Assembly: GCF_000313565.1 (NCBI RefSeq)
Contig: NZ_HE578923.1
Coordinates: forward strand, 524,136 to 588,135
Direction: 5' to 3'
Origin: Dielma fastidiosa
GTDB taxonomy: Bacteria > Bacillota_I > Bacilli_A > Erysipelotrichales > Erysipelotrichaceae
DNA: 64,000 nucleotides
This document shows positions 43,198 to 52,329 of this stretch, one piece after another; position 1 is the first letter of the stretch, and each line of letters opens with the position of its first letter. Below the pieces are notes generated by a model that was not told the origin of the DNA, searched no databases, and saw only the letters and a program-made list of their open reading frames with translations. A program made the position numbers and the translations under genes.

Positions 43198-43725
43198 ATG
43201 GAAGAGAATAAAAATCAGCCGCGTCATAAAGTGGATATCCGCGAGATGACTATTGATGATGAAACAACGTTAAGACAAATCTGTGACCGGTGTGAGGATG
43301 CACTGGCTGGCTGCGGAGAGCGGATCAGCGATCAGGAGGTTCATGATATTGTCAGAAAGAAGGTACTGCCGCCTGAGGGCAAGTCTGAAAAGTATCATGC
43401 CAAGCTGATTACCTTTGATGGTGAGCCGGCAGGTTTTATGACTTATTATGAAGGCTATCCTTTTGAACGCACCGTTTGGATTGGTTCTTTCTACCTTGTT
43501 CCGGAAGTGCGCGGGCAATCATTAGGTACTCAGATTATGGTGATGTTTAAACAAAATATGATAAATTTAGGTTATATGCAGTTTGTGGCACAGCTGCATC
43601 GAATGAATTTAAGAGGCCAGGATTTCTTTAGAAAAAATCAATTCGTATTGGATCAGCGTTCCATTGACCGGGATTTTTTACTGTATTTCTGTACTTATCG
43701 AAGCAAGTCTGAAAAGGCTAAGTAA
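43198..43725 (+). CDS. GNAT family acetyltransferase
   Basis: The 175 residues contain VWIGSFYLVPEVRGQSLGTQ, with the acetyl-CoA-binding R/QxxG/A-like loop, and FVAQLHRMNLRGQDFFRKN in place of the C-terminal region. The substrate is unknown. GTGAGGATGAAAGC precedes the ATG. It is a single gene before the toxin-antitoxin locus. Confidence 0.85.
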   Translation: MEENKNQPRHKVDIREMTIDDETTLRQICDRCEDALAGCGERISDQEVHDIVRKKVLPPEGKSEKYHAKLITFDGEPAGFMTYYEGYPFERTVWIGSFYLVPEVRGQSLGTQIMVMFKQNMINLGYMQFVAQLHRMNLRGQDFFRKNQFVLDQRSIDRDFLLYFCTYRSKSEKAK

Positions 43726-43815
43726 ACATTGTTTATCTGTCATTCATCATCTTTGCACCTTTACATGGCTGCGGAAACAATCTTTTTCGATGAGTGTAAC
43801 GAGTGTGTCAAGCGC

Positions 43816-43843
43816 TTGATTTTTATGCTTAATATGGTAGAAT
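43816..43843 (+). promoter_or_regulatory. Promoter of the type III antitoxin RNA
   Basis: TTGATT (43816-43821) and TAGAAT (43838-43843) are spaced 16 bp. Transcription would start near 43850, at the base of the structured leader. Confidence 0.65.
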
Positions 43844-43847
43844 ATAG

Positions 43848-43900
43848 GTGAGGAAACTCATGTTTACTAGATGCATAAACTTATTATGAGCTTTGCTCAC
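43848..43900 (+). ncRNA. Nested 5' hairpin of the antitoxin transcript
   Basis: Three nested stems are exact: GTGAG (43848-43852) with CTCAC (43896-43900), CTCAT (43857-43861) with ATGAG (43886-43890), and GTTTA (43862-43866) with TAAAC (43876-43880). This suggests a folded 5' cap ahead of the repeats, either protecting the RNA or marking the first processing site. Confidence 0.6.
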
Positions 43901-43901
43901 A

Positions 43902-44058
43902 TAAGTGTGGTCTCCGAGGGTAACGGGACTTTAATTTAGAATATTATCCATGTGTAAGTGTGGTCTCCGAGGGTAACGGGACTTTAATTTAGAATATTAT
44001 CCATGTGTAAGTGTGGTCTTTCGAGGGTAACGGGACTTTAATTTAGAATATTATCCAT
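43902..44058 (+). repeat. Three 53-nt tandem repeats, candidate type III antitoxin RNA
   Basis: Copies start at 43902, 43955 and 44008, each beginning TAAGTGTGGTC. Copies 1 and 2 are identical over 53 nt. Copy 3 differs by TTTC in place of TCC (one inserted base) and ends TCCATAAAC. Each unit holds a small hairpin, GTC(T)CCG with CGGGAC, followed by an AT-rich tail that could supply pseudoknot contacts. Tandem repeats without spacers, followed by a terminator and then a small ribonuclease-like gene, are the hallmark of ToxI/CptI/TenpI antitoxin RNAs. The unit is longer than the roughly 35-48 nt I know for these families. Confidence 0.8.
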
Positions 44059-44088
44059 AAACAGACTCTTGTAAAAAAGAGTCTGTTT
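44059..44088 (+). terminator. Terminator between antitoxin repeats and toxin gene
   Basis: AAACAGACTCTT (44059-44070) pairs perfectly with AAGAGTCTGTTT (44077-44088) around GTAAAA, with only a short T-tract. A leaky terminator here, as in ToxIN loci, keeps antitoxin RNA in excess over toxin mRNA. Confidence 0.85.
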
Positions 44089-44108
44089 GCATATATGGGG
44101 GGATGATC

Positions 44109-44591
44109 ATGAGCAGTCAATATAAAAGAAAAATCAAGGTTGTAACGATTAAGCAGTCATTTTATGAATTGTTTTCAGAGAATCATGAAATCATGCGGAT
44201 TATGGGCCAGGAAGCAAAGGACAGACCTTGTTTAATATTATTGAAAATGAAGTATAAAGGAAACCTACATACTTTTGCTATACCTTTTAGATCGAATATT
44301 GGTAATGCTCCTAGCAATACTTATTTTCCGCTGCCTAAAAGGGCTAAGACCAAAGATCGAAGAAAACATGGACTTCATTATTCGAAAATGTTTCCAATTA
44401 CTGAAAAATACATGCTTGCCTATCATATGGGAGGTGATTTTCAGGAAGAACTTGTGATGGCTTACATTGAAAGAAATATCAAACAAATTTATTCTGAGGC
44501 AGCCCAGTATTTAAAAAATTATGAAACTGGTCAACATGAATTATTCTGCGTAGATATAGATGATGTATTGATTAAATTGAATTATCAGTGA
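44109..44591 (+). CDS. ToxN/CptN/TenpN-like endoribonuclease toxin (type III)
   Basis: The 160 residues have the layout of type III toxins: a short basic N-terminus with strands (KRKIKVVTIKQSFYELFSEN), then DRPCLILLKMKYKGNLHTFA, where ToxN has its RPxxG-like strand pair, a SNTYFPLPKRAKTKDRRK loop, HGLHYSKMFPITEKYMLAY, and C-terminal helices. The family cuts mRNA and is held inactive by the repeat RNA in a ring-like complex. The ATG at 44109 follows GGGGGG by 6 bp; an ATG at 44103 abuts the binding site. The gene lies 20 bp after the repeat terminator. The assignment rests mainly on locus structure plus the weak sequence pattern. Such systems often protect against phage. Confidence 0.75.
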   Translation: MSSQYKRKIKVVTIKQSFYELFSENHEIMRIMGQEAKDRPCLILLKMKYKGNLHTFAIPFRSNIGNAPSNTYFPLPKRAKTKDRRKHGLHYSKMFPITEKYMLAYHMGGDFQEELVMAYIERNIKQIYSEAAQYLKNYETGQHELFCVDIDDVLIKLNYQ

Positions 44592-44711
44592 TTAAAAATC
44601 TAAGGAATGGTTGATGAAGGAATAAATCAGTATTTATTTTGTTTGAAGAAAAAAGGTATCCAAGGTGAGGAAGAAATGTCATTTACGGCTAGTAATTTTT
44701 CAAAAAATCTG

Positions 44712-44717
44712 TATAAT
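44712..44717 (+). promoter_or_regulatory. -10 element of ppdK
   Basis: TATAAT lies 42 bp before the ppdK start, without a clear -35 box at the standard distance. An AGAGGAGG ribosome binding site follows. Confidence 0.5.
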
Positions 44718-44758
44718 TATGTGTAAGCGATTACAGCCAACTTAGAGGAGGTTTAAGA

Positions 44759-47386
44759 ATGAAAACAAAATATGTATATAAGTTTTCAGAAGGCAACGGC
44801 AATATGCGTGAGCTGCTTGGCGGCAAGGGTGCGAATCTTGCGGAAATGAAAAATCTCGGTATGCCGGTTCCTGATGGATTCACGGTTACGACCGAAGTCT
44901 GCAACCGTTATTATGAAGACGGTGAGAAAATTCACGAAGAAATTCTCGATGAAATTTTAGAGAACTTAAAAGATCTTGAAGAACGTACAGGTAAAAAGTT
45001 AGGAGATGTGGAGAACCCATTGCTGGTATCAGTTCGTTCTGGTGCCCGCGCTTCAATGCCTGGTATGATGGATACTATTTTAAATTTGGGTATCAATGAT
45101 GATGTTGTAGAGACGATTGCGCGATTAACTAATAACCCGCGTTTCGCTTATGACAGTTATCGTCGTTTTATTCAAATGTTTGCCGATGTTGTTATGGGAC
45201 TTTCTAAGGCTAAGTTTGAAACGATTATCGATGACATTAAGGCTGAGAAGGATGTTCACTTAGATACGGATCTTGATGCTGAAGATTTGAAGGAAATGGT
45301 TAAACGTTTTAAGGCTTTCTATCAGCGTCAGCTAAATGAAGAATTCCCTATGGACCCTAAGGTTCAATTGATTAAATCAGTTGAAGCGGTATTCCGCAGC
45401 TGGAATAACCCGCGCGCGATTTATTACCGCCGCATGAACGATATTCCTAGTGAATGGGGTACGGCGGTTAACGTACAGTCAATGGCTTTTGGCAACATGG
45501 GCAATGACTGCGGTACTGGTGTAGCATTTACAAGAAATCCGGCTACTGGTGAAAAGAAATTATTTGGTGAATTCCTGATGAATGCTCAGGGTGAAGATGT
45601 TGTTGCGGGTATCCGTACACCTCAGACAATCGATCAGCTGAAGGAAGTTATGCCGGAAGTTTATGATCAGTTTGTGGATATCTGCGGTAAATTGGAAGAA
45701 CATTACCGTGATATGCAGGATATGGAATTTACTATTGAAAAAGGCAAGCTGTATATGCTGCAGACGCGTAATGGTAAACGTACAGCTAAAGCGGCTTTAA
45801 AGATTGCCTGTGATTTAGTATCTGAAGGTTTGATTACGAAGGAAAAAGCATTGATGATGGTTGATCCTAAGCAGCTGGATTCTTTACTGCATCCGCAGTT
45901 CTCACCGGAAGAGTTAAAGAAGGCAACACCAATTGCTAAAGCATTGCCGGCATCACCGGGAGCTGCCTGCGGACATATCGTATTCTCTGCAGAGGATGCT
46001 ATTCAAAAGGCTGCTGTAGGTCATAAGGTTGTTCTTGTTCGTCTTGAAACTTCACCTGAAGATATCGAAGGTATGGCTGTTTCTCAAGGTATTCTGACTG
46101 TTCGCGGCGGTATGACAAGTCATGCGGCAGTAGTTGCCAGAGGTATGGGTACATGCTGTGTATCTGGCTGCGGTGATATTAAGATTGATGAAGAGAATAA
46201 ATGCTTTACAGTTAATGGTGTTACTTATAAGGAAGATGATCCAATCTCTATTGACGGATCTACAGGCTTTATCTATGGTGAAGCAATTCCTACCATCCCT
46301 GCCAGTCTGTCTGGTGATTTTGGAACCTTTATGCAATGGGCTGATGATGCCCGCGTATTGCAGGTAAGAACAAATGCTGATACGCCAAAAGATGCTGCTC
46401 AGGCAGTTGCTTATGGTGCTGAAGGTATTGGTTTAGTTCGTACTGAACATATGTTCTTTGAGGGTGAACGAATCAAAGCGGTTCGTGAAATGATTGTCTC
46501 TAAAACAGAAGCTCAGCGCCGTACAGCGCTTGATAAGATTCTGCCGATGCAGCAGGGTGACTTTGAAGCTATCTATGAAACCATGAAGGGTCTGCCGGTA
46601 ACCATTCGTTACTTAGATCCGCCTCTGCATGAATTCCTGCCAACAAGCTCATATGACATCTCTCAGTTGGCTGCTGATATGAAACTTGATTTAGATGAGC
46701 TGAAAGCAGTAATTCAGGGGCTTCATGAATTCAACCCAATGATGGGACATCGTGGCTGCCGTCTGGCTGTTACTTATCCGGAAATTGCTGAAATGCAGAC
46801 AAGAGCTGTAATTCAAGCTGCTATCGCAGTAAATAATCGTCATCCGGAATACCACATCAAACCGGAAATCATGATTCCGCTGGTTGGTGACCGCAATGAA
46901 TTAAAATATGTAAAAGATATCGTTGTGAAGACAGCTGATGCAATAATCAAGGAAAATAACGTTGAGCTTAAATACTCTGTGGGTACGATGATTGAGATTC
47001 CAAGAGCGGCATTGCTGGCGGATGAGATTGCGGAAGAAGCTGAATTCTTCAGTTTTGGAACAAACGATTTAACTCAGATGACCTTTGGCTTCTCTCGTGA
47101 TGATGCAGGCGGTTTCTTAAAGGATTACTATGACAAGAAGATCTATGAACAAGATCCATTTGCCCGCATTGACCAGCGCGGTGTCGGCAAACTGATTAAG
47201 ATGGCTGCTGAACTTGGCCGTTCTACACGACCAGATATCAAACTGGGTATCTGCGGCGAGCATGGCGGTGATCCAGCTTCAATTGAATTCTGTCATAAAC
47301 TGGGCTTAACTTATGTGTCATGTTCACCTTTCCGTGTACCAATTGCACGTTTAGCTGCTGCTCAGGCTGCAATCAAAAATCGATAG
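44759..47386 (+). CDS. ppdK: Pyruvate, phosphate dikinase
   Basis: The 875-residue enzyme interconverts pyruvate, ATP and phosphate with PEP, AMP and pyrophosphate. The N-terminal nucleotide domain begins with LLGGKGANLAEMKNLGMPVP. The swivelling domain has catalytic His in GGMTSHAAVVARGMGTCCV, and the C-terminal TIM barrel has GICGEHGGDPASIEF with the catalytic Cys. Length is typical. In anaerobes it often replaces or reverses pyruvate kinase, saving energy through pyrophosphate. No regulatory-protein gene is beside it. AGAGGAGG precedes the ATG. Confidence 0.98.
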   Translation: MKTKYVYKFSEGNGNMRELLGGKGANLAEMKNLGMPVPDGFTVTTEVCNRYYEDGEKIHEEILDEILENLKDLEERTGKKLGDVENPLLVSVRSGARASMPGMMDTILNLGINDDVVETIARLTNNPRFAYDSYRRFIQMFADVVMGLSKAKFETIIDDIKAEKDVHLDTDLDAEDLKEMVKRFKAFYQRQLNEEFPMDPKVQLIKSVEAVFRSWNNPRAIYYRRMNDIPSEWGTAVNVQSMAFGNMGNDCGTGVAFTRNPATGEKKLFGEFLMNAQGEDVVAGIRTPQTIDQLKEVMPEVYDQFVDICGKLEEHYRDMQDMEFTIEKGKLYMLQTRNGKRTAKAALKIACDLVSEGLITKEKALMMVDPKQLDSLLHPQFSPEELKKATPIAKALPASPGAACGHIVFSAEDAIQKAAVGHKVVLVRLETSPEDIEGMAVSQGILTVRGGMTSHAAVVARGMGTCCVSGCGDIKIDEENKCFTVNGVTYKEDDPISIDGSTGFIYGEAIPTIPASLSGDFGTFMQWADDARVLQVRTNADTPKDAAQAVAYGAEGIGLVRTEHMFFEGERIKAVREMIVSKTEAQRRTALDKILPMQQGDFEAIYETMKGLPVTIRYLDPPLHEFLPTSSYDISQLAADMKLDLDELKAVIQGLHEFNPMMGHRGCRLAVTYPEIAEMQTRAVIQAAIAVNNRHPEYHIKPEIMIPLVGDRNELKYVKDIVVKTADAIIKENNVELKYSVGTMIEIPRAALLADEIAEEAEFFSFGTNDLTQMTFGFSRDDAGGFLKDYYDKKIYEQDPFARIDQRGVGKLIKMAAELGRSTRPDIKLGICGEHGGDPASIEFCHKLGLTYVSCSPFRVPIARLAAAQAAIKNR

Positions 47387-47410
47387 GATCGATAATTACT
47401 GATTCAATTA

Positions 47411-47445
47411 AAAGCGTATTATTCAGATTGAGTAATACGCTTTCA
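47411..47445 (+). terminator. Terminator of ppdK
   Basis: AAAGCGTATTA (47411-47421) pairs with TAATACGCTTT (47433-47443) around an 11-nt loop. Confidence 0.8.
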
Positions 47446-47472
47446 TCTTATGGTTATTAAAGGGGGAAGAAT

Positions 47473-48108
47473 ATGGCTTTTTTAAAAGTATTACTGACAT
47501 TGCTGATCAGTGTTGGCTTAGTATTGTTCTGGATTGGCTTTACAGCCAAACTTAATGAATGGCTGAAAAAATATAAGATGTCCTCATTGTTATACTTAAA
47601 CGTCTTGATTGCAAGTTTTCCTTTTTTATTCATCGCGCAGCTGTTACTGGGGCTCTATCCGATAAAATCCTTGGGCAGTTCTGCGTTATTCATGATTGTG
47701 ATTATTATAACCGTGCTGGCTGCAATGCTTGATGGCTTAAAGCATAATGAGGCTAAACACGGCGGTGATTTACTAGGGTGGTGTATGGAAGGGATGCTGA
47801 TGGAAATACCACAGCGTATGTTGATGCAGTATTTTATCTTTATGCTGCTTCAGACACTGGCCGTATCCAATGCAGCCTATTATGCGATACTCTGCAATGC
47901 ATGTGTGTGGTGTTTGGCTATTTATATCAAAAATAGAATGCTGAAATCACAGACTAATAAAGATTTATTCTATGAACTGCTGGCATCTTTTATTTTTTCA
48001 ATCGGTATAGGCGCGATTTATCAGTATAATGGCTTTATCCTGATTGCGATGATAGCGCACGGTACAGAGCGTTTTGTCAGTAACTGGCTGATCAGTTTGA
48101 GAGATTGA
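47473..48108 (+). CDS. CPBP-like (CAAX protease-fold) membrane protein
   Basis: The 211 residues have about six membrane helices. EGMLMEIPQRMLMQYFIFML resembles the ExxxR motif of CPBP/Abi proteins, and IAMIAHGTERFVSNW may supply the later His. The motifs are weaker than in typical members (a single Glu instead of EE). The role could be intramembrane proteolysis or self-immunity as in other CPBP proteins; it could also be an unrelated membrane protein. AGGGGGAAG precedes the ATG. Confidence 0.5.
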   Translation: MAFLKVLLTLLISVGLVLFWIGFTAKLNEWLKKYKMSSLLYLNVLIASFPFLFIAQLLLGLYPIKSLGSSALFMIVIIITVLAAMLDGLKHNEAKHGGDLLGWCMEGMLMEIPQRMLMQYFIFMLLQTLAVSNAAYYAILCNACVWCLAIYIKNRMLKSQTNKDLFYELLASFIFSIGIGAIYQYNGFILIAMIAHGTERFVSNWLISLRD

Positions 48109-48126
48109 TTCAAAGGAGGCATTTGT

Positions 48127-48687
48127 ATGCGAAAGAATTTTGGCGCAAAGCCATATATGTATCCACAACCGGTTTTAATCATAGCTGCCTATGATGAAGC
48201 GGGCGTTCCCAATGCGATGAATGCGGCATGGGGCTGCATTGCTGATTATAAGCAAGTAGCGCTGTATCTTAGCGGTGAACATAAAACAGTAAAGAATATC
48301 CTTCAGCGGCAGGCTTTCACAATCAGTATGGCCGATAAACGGCATGTGACTGAATGTGATTATGTTGGCATCGTATCCGGCAATAAGGAGCCTGATAAAT
48401 TTCGAAAGGCAGGTTTCCATGCGACAAAGAGTGAATTTGTAGATGCACCGCTGATTGATGAACTGCCGATGGCATTGGAATGCAAGCTGTTAAGCTTTGA
48501 TGAGGAAAGTGAGCTCTTAATTGGTGAAATCATCAATGTAAGCGCGGATGAAAGCATTCTTGATGGGGAAGGAAAAATTGATCCTGACAAGCTGGCGCCG
48601 ATTACCTTTGATGCCGTACATAATACTTATATCACACTTGGTAAAAAAGCCGGCAATGCTTTTAAGGATGGAAATAAGCTTAAATAA
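48127..48687 (+). CDS. Flavin reductase-like FMN-binding protein
   Basis: The 186 residues match the split-barrel flavoreductase domain: YPQPVLIIAAYDEAGVPNAM and AAWGCIADYKQVALYLS, then HKTVKNILQRQAFTIS and the C-terminal CKLLSFDEESELLIGEIINV. It probably binds FMN and reduces it or uses it with NAD(P)H. AAAGGAGG precedes the ATG, and it may be co-transcribed with the CPBP-like gene. Confidence 0.85.
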   Translation: MRKNFGAKPYMYPQPVLIIAAYDEAGVPNAMNAAWGCIADYKQVALYLSGEHKTVKNILQRQAFTISMADKRHVTECDYVGIVSGNKEPDKFRKAGFHATKSEFVDAPLIDELPMALECKLLSFDEESELLIGEIINVSADESILDGEGKIDPDKLAPITFDAVHNTYITLGKKAGNAFKDGNKLK

Positions 48688-48694
48688 AATTATA

Positions 48695-48746
48695 AAAGGA
48701 AGCTGACGGCTGTTGGTATCAAACAGCATAAGGCTTCCTTTTTCTT
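48695..48746 (+). terminator. Intrinsic terminator
   Basis: AAAGGAAGC (48695-48703) pairs with GCTTCCTTT (48733-48741). An inner hairpin involves GCTGTT and AAACAGC. A T-run follows. Confidence 0.8.
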
Positions 48747-48824
48747 ATCTAAGGATCGATTTGATCAGTTTTCTCACATTTACATTTATTCAGGCTTGTA
48801 GGATACATAGTAATTCATAAGGAT

Positions 48825-48853
48825 TTGTGATAAAATGATAAGTATCATATAAT
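48825..48853 (+). promoter_or_regulatory. Promoter of the first hybrid kinase gene
   Basis: TTGTGA (48825-48830) and TATAAT (48848-48853) are spaced 17 bp, leaving about 105 nt of leader before the start. Confidence 0.7.
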
Positions 48854-48962
48854 GTCATGTGAGCTTGATAAATCGGGGGTAAATACTGTTTTTAGGCATC
48901 CGTATCGGTTAATATCCCATAGATTGTGAAGAAAAATCATTTCATTGCAGGAGGTAAGAAAA

Positions 48963-51900
48963 GTGATAAAAAACAAGGAAGAAGTAAGTGAATTTACAGC
49001 TCATATCCTGCGTACCTTTTTTCAGGATAATAATATCGAACCGTTAATCAATGCAATGGATGAGGATATTATTTGGTTTGGTTCAGGACGCGCGCAGTCA
49101 GCGGTTGGTAAAGCTGCGGTTGCCAAGCAATTTATTGACGGTAAGGATGATCTTCAGCCATGCATTCTTAGCCAGGAGCATTACGATGTTGTGCTGCTGG
49201 GTGAGGATGATGCGGTATGTCAAGGGTCTAGCTATATGGATACCAGAGCGGATAATGAAGTCAGCATCCATGAATTTCAGCGAATCACCCTTGTTCTGCA
49301 TAAGGCGTCTGACGGCTTTAAGATTAAGCATATGCATCATTCAATCGCTTATGACGCGATGGAGGATGAACGCTTATTCCCGCTTCAATATGGAAAAGCC
49401 CGTTATAAAGAACTGCAGGATGAATTAAAAGCCCGTGATAATCAGATTGAACTGATGCTTTCTCAATTGCCGGGCGGTACGACTATTTGCGCGATGGATG
49501 AAAATTTGACTACAAAATGGATTTCTCCGCAAGGCTGTGAGCTGATAGGCTTTGCGAATGAAGCCGAATTTATGGAAGCTACCCATGGGAATACAGTGTC
49601 TTTGATTCACGAACAGGATTTAGAAAAGATTCATAATGAATTAATGAAATCAATTCAGGAACAGCGCAATTTCATGTGTGAATATCGGTTTAGAAGAGCT
49701 GATGGCCAGCTGATCTGGATTTTAAATATTGGTAAAATTATTAAAAATGATCAGGGTGTTGACGAAGCCTATTGTTTTGTCAGTGATATTACCGAGCGCA
49801 AAGAACGCGAGCTATTATATGCTAAGGCAGATCGTGATGTTAAGCGTCAAGCGGCCTTCATGATGGAATTGTTTAACACATTGCCTTGTGGAATCATTCA
49901 GTTTAGTGTCGATGCGAAGCATCAGCTGCTGATGAGCAACCGTCAGGGATGGGAAATTTACGGCTATGATGAAGAAAGCTTCCATAGAGAAATTAAAAGT
50001 CCGCTTCAGTTTGTTCTTGCCAAGGACTATGACGCAATCGTTAATACATTAAATAATATGAAGCTGGGTGATGAGACTGCTTATGAACGGCTGACATATC
50101 GGCGAGATGGCAGTGAGCTGTGGATCTCCGTATTGATGAAGCGTTTGATCAATATGGATGGAAAAGATGTAATTCAGGCTATTTATACAGATATTACAAA
50201 TGAAAAGAAAATGCGTCTTGAAATAGAAAAGAGCCGGCGGGTTGAAACAGAATCATTAAGAGCAGCCATCGATACTGCGTATCCGCTGATTTATAATTTG
50301 AATCTAAGTGAAGACAGCTATTCCTTGCTGCATAATGAATTAGAGGCTGGATTGTCAGAAACCGGCAGTTATCACCAGCTGTTTAACGATTATTTTAAAC
50401 GTGTGCATCCGGATTATCAGCAGGATTATGTAAAGAATTTCCGCCGGGAAGCTATGGCTGAACGTTTTGCGAAGGGTGAAAAAGAAATCTATATGGAACT
50501 GCTTCAGCAGGATGTCAGCGGCAGCTATCATTGGCAGTCAGCGCATGTGATTCATGTTGAAGATCCTTATGCGGAATCACAGCTGGCGATCCTATTGGTT
50601 AAAGGCTTGGATGAACAGAAGAGTGAGCAGGCCAGACAGGAACAGCTGCTTCGCGACGCCCTGCAGAGAGCTAATGCCGCCAATGAAGCAAAAAGTGATT
50701 TCCTGTCGCGTATGAGTCATGATATTCGTACACCGATGAATGCAATCATCGGCATGGCGACAATTGGTAAGATGAAGCAGGGAGATGTTGAAACTACCTT
50801 GCACTGTTTTGATAAAATTGATACTTCAAGCCGATATTTACTGGCTTTGATTAATGATATCCTTGATATGTCGAAGATTGAACAAGGAAAGATGCAGATT
50901 AATGAGGATGAATTCAGCTTGCAGGATGTTCTCCAGGAAATTAATAGTATCTTGGTACCGCAGACCTCTGAGAAAGAAATACAATATGAGATGCGGATAC
51001 TTGAGTCGTTAGCGGATGAGTATCAGGGGGATGCGCTGCATCTGCGTCAGATTCTCATGAATCTTTTAAGCAATGCATTAAAGTTCACATCTGAAAAGGG
51101 TAAGATTATTGTTACTATCAGCAATGAGTATACAAGCAATGGCTACGCACATTTAAAATTCTCAGTAAAGGATAATGGTATCGGTATTTCAGAATCATTT
51201 AAACAGAAGCTGTTTCAGCCATTTGAACAGGAGCGCAGTGATAATGCCCGCAATAAGGCAGGCAGCGGTCTTGGTCTGTCAATCGTGCATAATCTTGTGA
51301 AACTCATGGGCGGCAGCATCAGTGTTGAAAGTGAGCAGGGAGTCGGAACTGAGTTTATTGTTCAGCTGCCGCTGAAGCTGGTTCACGTTGATCATAAACA
51401 GGAAGAAATACGCCGTCAGCGTGAGCTTTTAAAGGATTTGAGTATTTTAATTGTTGATGATGATGAAATTGTAGGGGAACAGGTTACCGCCATTCTAAAA
51501 GATATCGGCGCTGATTGTGAGTGGGTTGATTCAGGAATCAAGGCTGTCGCATCAGTGCGTGATCGAATGGATAAGCATGAATTATATGATGTAGCGATGA
51601 TTGACTGGAAGATGCCGGATATGGATGGCTTAGAAACTACCCGCCGAATTCGTCAGCTTGTCGGGCCGGATACGATGATTATTATTATATCCGCATATGA
51701 CTGGAGCAGCATTCAAAATGAGGCAATCGCGGCAGGGGCAAATGGTTTTATAACGAAACCATTGTTTACTTCATCAATCTGCTCTGCTTTGGGCAATATG
51801 TTTATTCATCATGAAGCGCAATCTGAGCCAAAGCCTGAATATAATTTGAAAGGTAAGCGCATCTTACTGGCTGAAGATAATGAGCTGAATATGGAAATTG

Positions 51901-52241
51901 CTAAAACACTGCTTGAGATGCAGGGAATGGTTGTTGAACCAGCGGTGAATGGCGCTGAGGCGGCAGCGATGGTACAAAATCATCCTGAAGGAACTTATTA
52001 TGCGGTACTGATGGATATCCGCATGCCAGTTATGGATGGTTTGACAGCAGCCCGCAAGATTCGAGCCTTACCTGGTGAGCGCGGTAAGGTGGCTATTCTG
52101 GCGATGAGTGCCGATGCCTTTGAAGAAGATAAGGCAAAAGCCAGAAAAGCGGGAATGAACGGCTATTTAGTAAAGCCGGTTCATGTTGATGAATTATATC
52201 AGGCATTAAGTAATTTACAGGAAATAAAGATAAAAGAATAA
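48963..52241 (+). CDS. Soluble hybrid histidine kinase: NTF2-like, PAS domains, kinase, two receivers
   Basis: The protein has 1092 residues and no membrane helix. The order is an N-terminal SnoaL/NTF2-like domain (residues ~1-130: NIEPLINAMDEDIIWFGSGR), two to three PAS domains (~150-560), HisKA with phospho-His in FLSRMSHDIRTPMNAIIGMA, HATPase with GLGLSIVHNLVKLMGGSISV, receiver 1 (SILIVDDDEI, MIDWKMPDMDGLE) and receiver 2 (ILLAEDNELN, VLMDIRMPVMDGLT). Both receivers keep the phospho-Asp. No Hpt domain or DNA-binding output is attached. Translation starts at a GTG after GGAGG. A second hybrid kinase follows 88 bp on. The signal is intracellular and unknown. Confidence 0.93.
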   Translation: MIKNKEEVSEFTAHILRTFFQDNNIEPLINAMDEDIIWFGSGRAQSAVGKAAVAKQFIDGKDDLQPCILSQEHYDVVLLGEDDAVCQGSSYMDTRADNEVSIHEFQRITLVLHKASDGFKIKHMHHSIAYDAMEDERLFPLQYGKARYKELQDELKARDNQIELMLSQLPGGTTICAMDENLTTKWISPQGCELIGFANEAEFMEATHGNTVSLIHEQDLEKIHNELMKSIQEQRNFMCEYRFRRADGQLIWILNIGKIIKNDQGVDEAYCFVSDITERKERELLYAKADRDVKRQAAFMMELFNTLPCGIIQFSVDAKHQLLMSNRQGWEIYGYDEESFHREIKSPLQFVLAKDYDAIVNTLNNMKLGDETAYERLTYRRDGSELWISVLMKRLINMDGKDVIQAIYTDITNEKKMRLEIEKSRRVETESLRAAIDTAYPLIYNLNLSEDSYSLLHNELEAGLSETGSYHQLFNDYFKRVHPDYQQDYVKNFRREAMAERFAKGEKEIYMELLQQDVSGSYHWQSAHVIHVEDPYAESQLAILLVKGLDEQKSEQARQEQLLRDALQRANAANEAKSDFLSRMSHDIRTPMNAIIGMATIGKMKQGDVETTLHCFDKIDTSSRYLLALINDILDMSKIEQGKMQINEDEFSLQDVLQEINSILVPQTSEKEIQYEMRILESLADEYQGDALHLRQILMNLLSNALKFTSEKGKIIVTISNEYTSNGYAHLKFSVKDNGIGISESFKQKLFQPFEQERSDNARNKAGSGLGLSIVHNLVKLMGGSISVESEQGVGTEFIVQLPLKLVHVDHKQEEIRRQRELLKDLSILIVDDDEIVGEQVTAILKDIGADCEWVDSGIKAVASVRDRMDKHELYDVAMIDWKMPDMDGLETTRRIRQLVGPDTMIIIISAYDWSSIQNEAIAAGANGFITKPLFTSSICSALGNMFIHHEAQSEPKPEYNLKGKRILLAEDNELNMEIAKTLLEMQGMVVEPAVNGAEAAAMVQNHPEGTYYAVLMDIRMPVMDGLTAARKIRALPGERGKVAILAMSADAFEEDKAKARKAGMNGYLVKPVHVDELYQALSNLQEIKIKE

Positions 52242-52329
52242 TTATCACAATTGGTATTTATTATTGCTAACATGTGCACTCGAGACTATAATAGTTTCAT
52301 AGGAATCATGTTTTAAAGGAGATACTGCC

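Noticed and set aside
43902..44058. CRISPR array
   Set aside because: The three units are contiguous and identical through what would be spacers, and no cas gene is near. The following terminator and toxin-like gene fit a type III antitoxin better.
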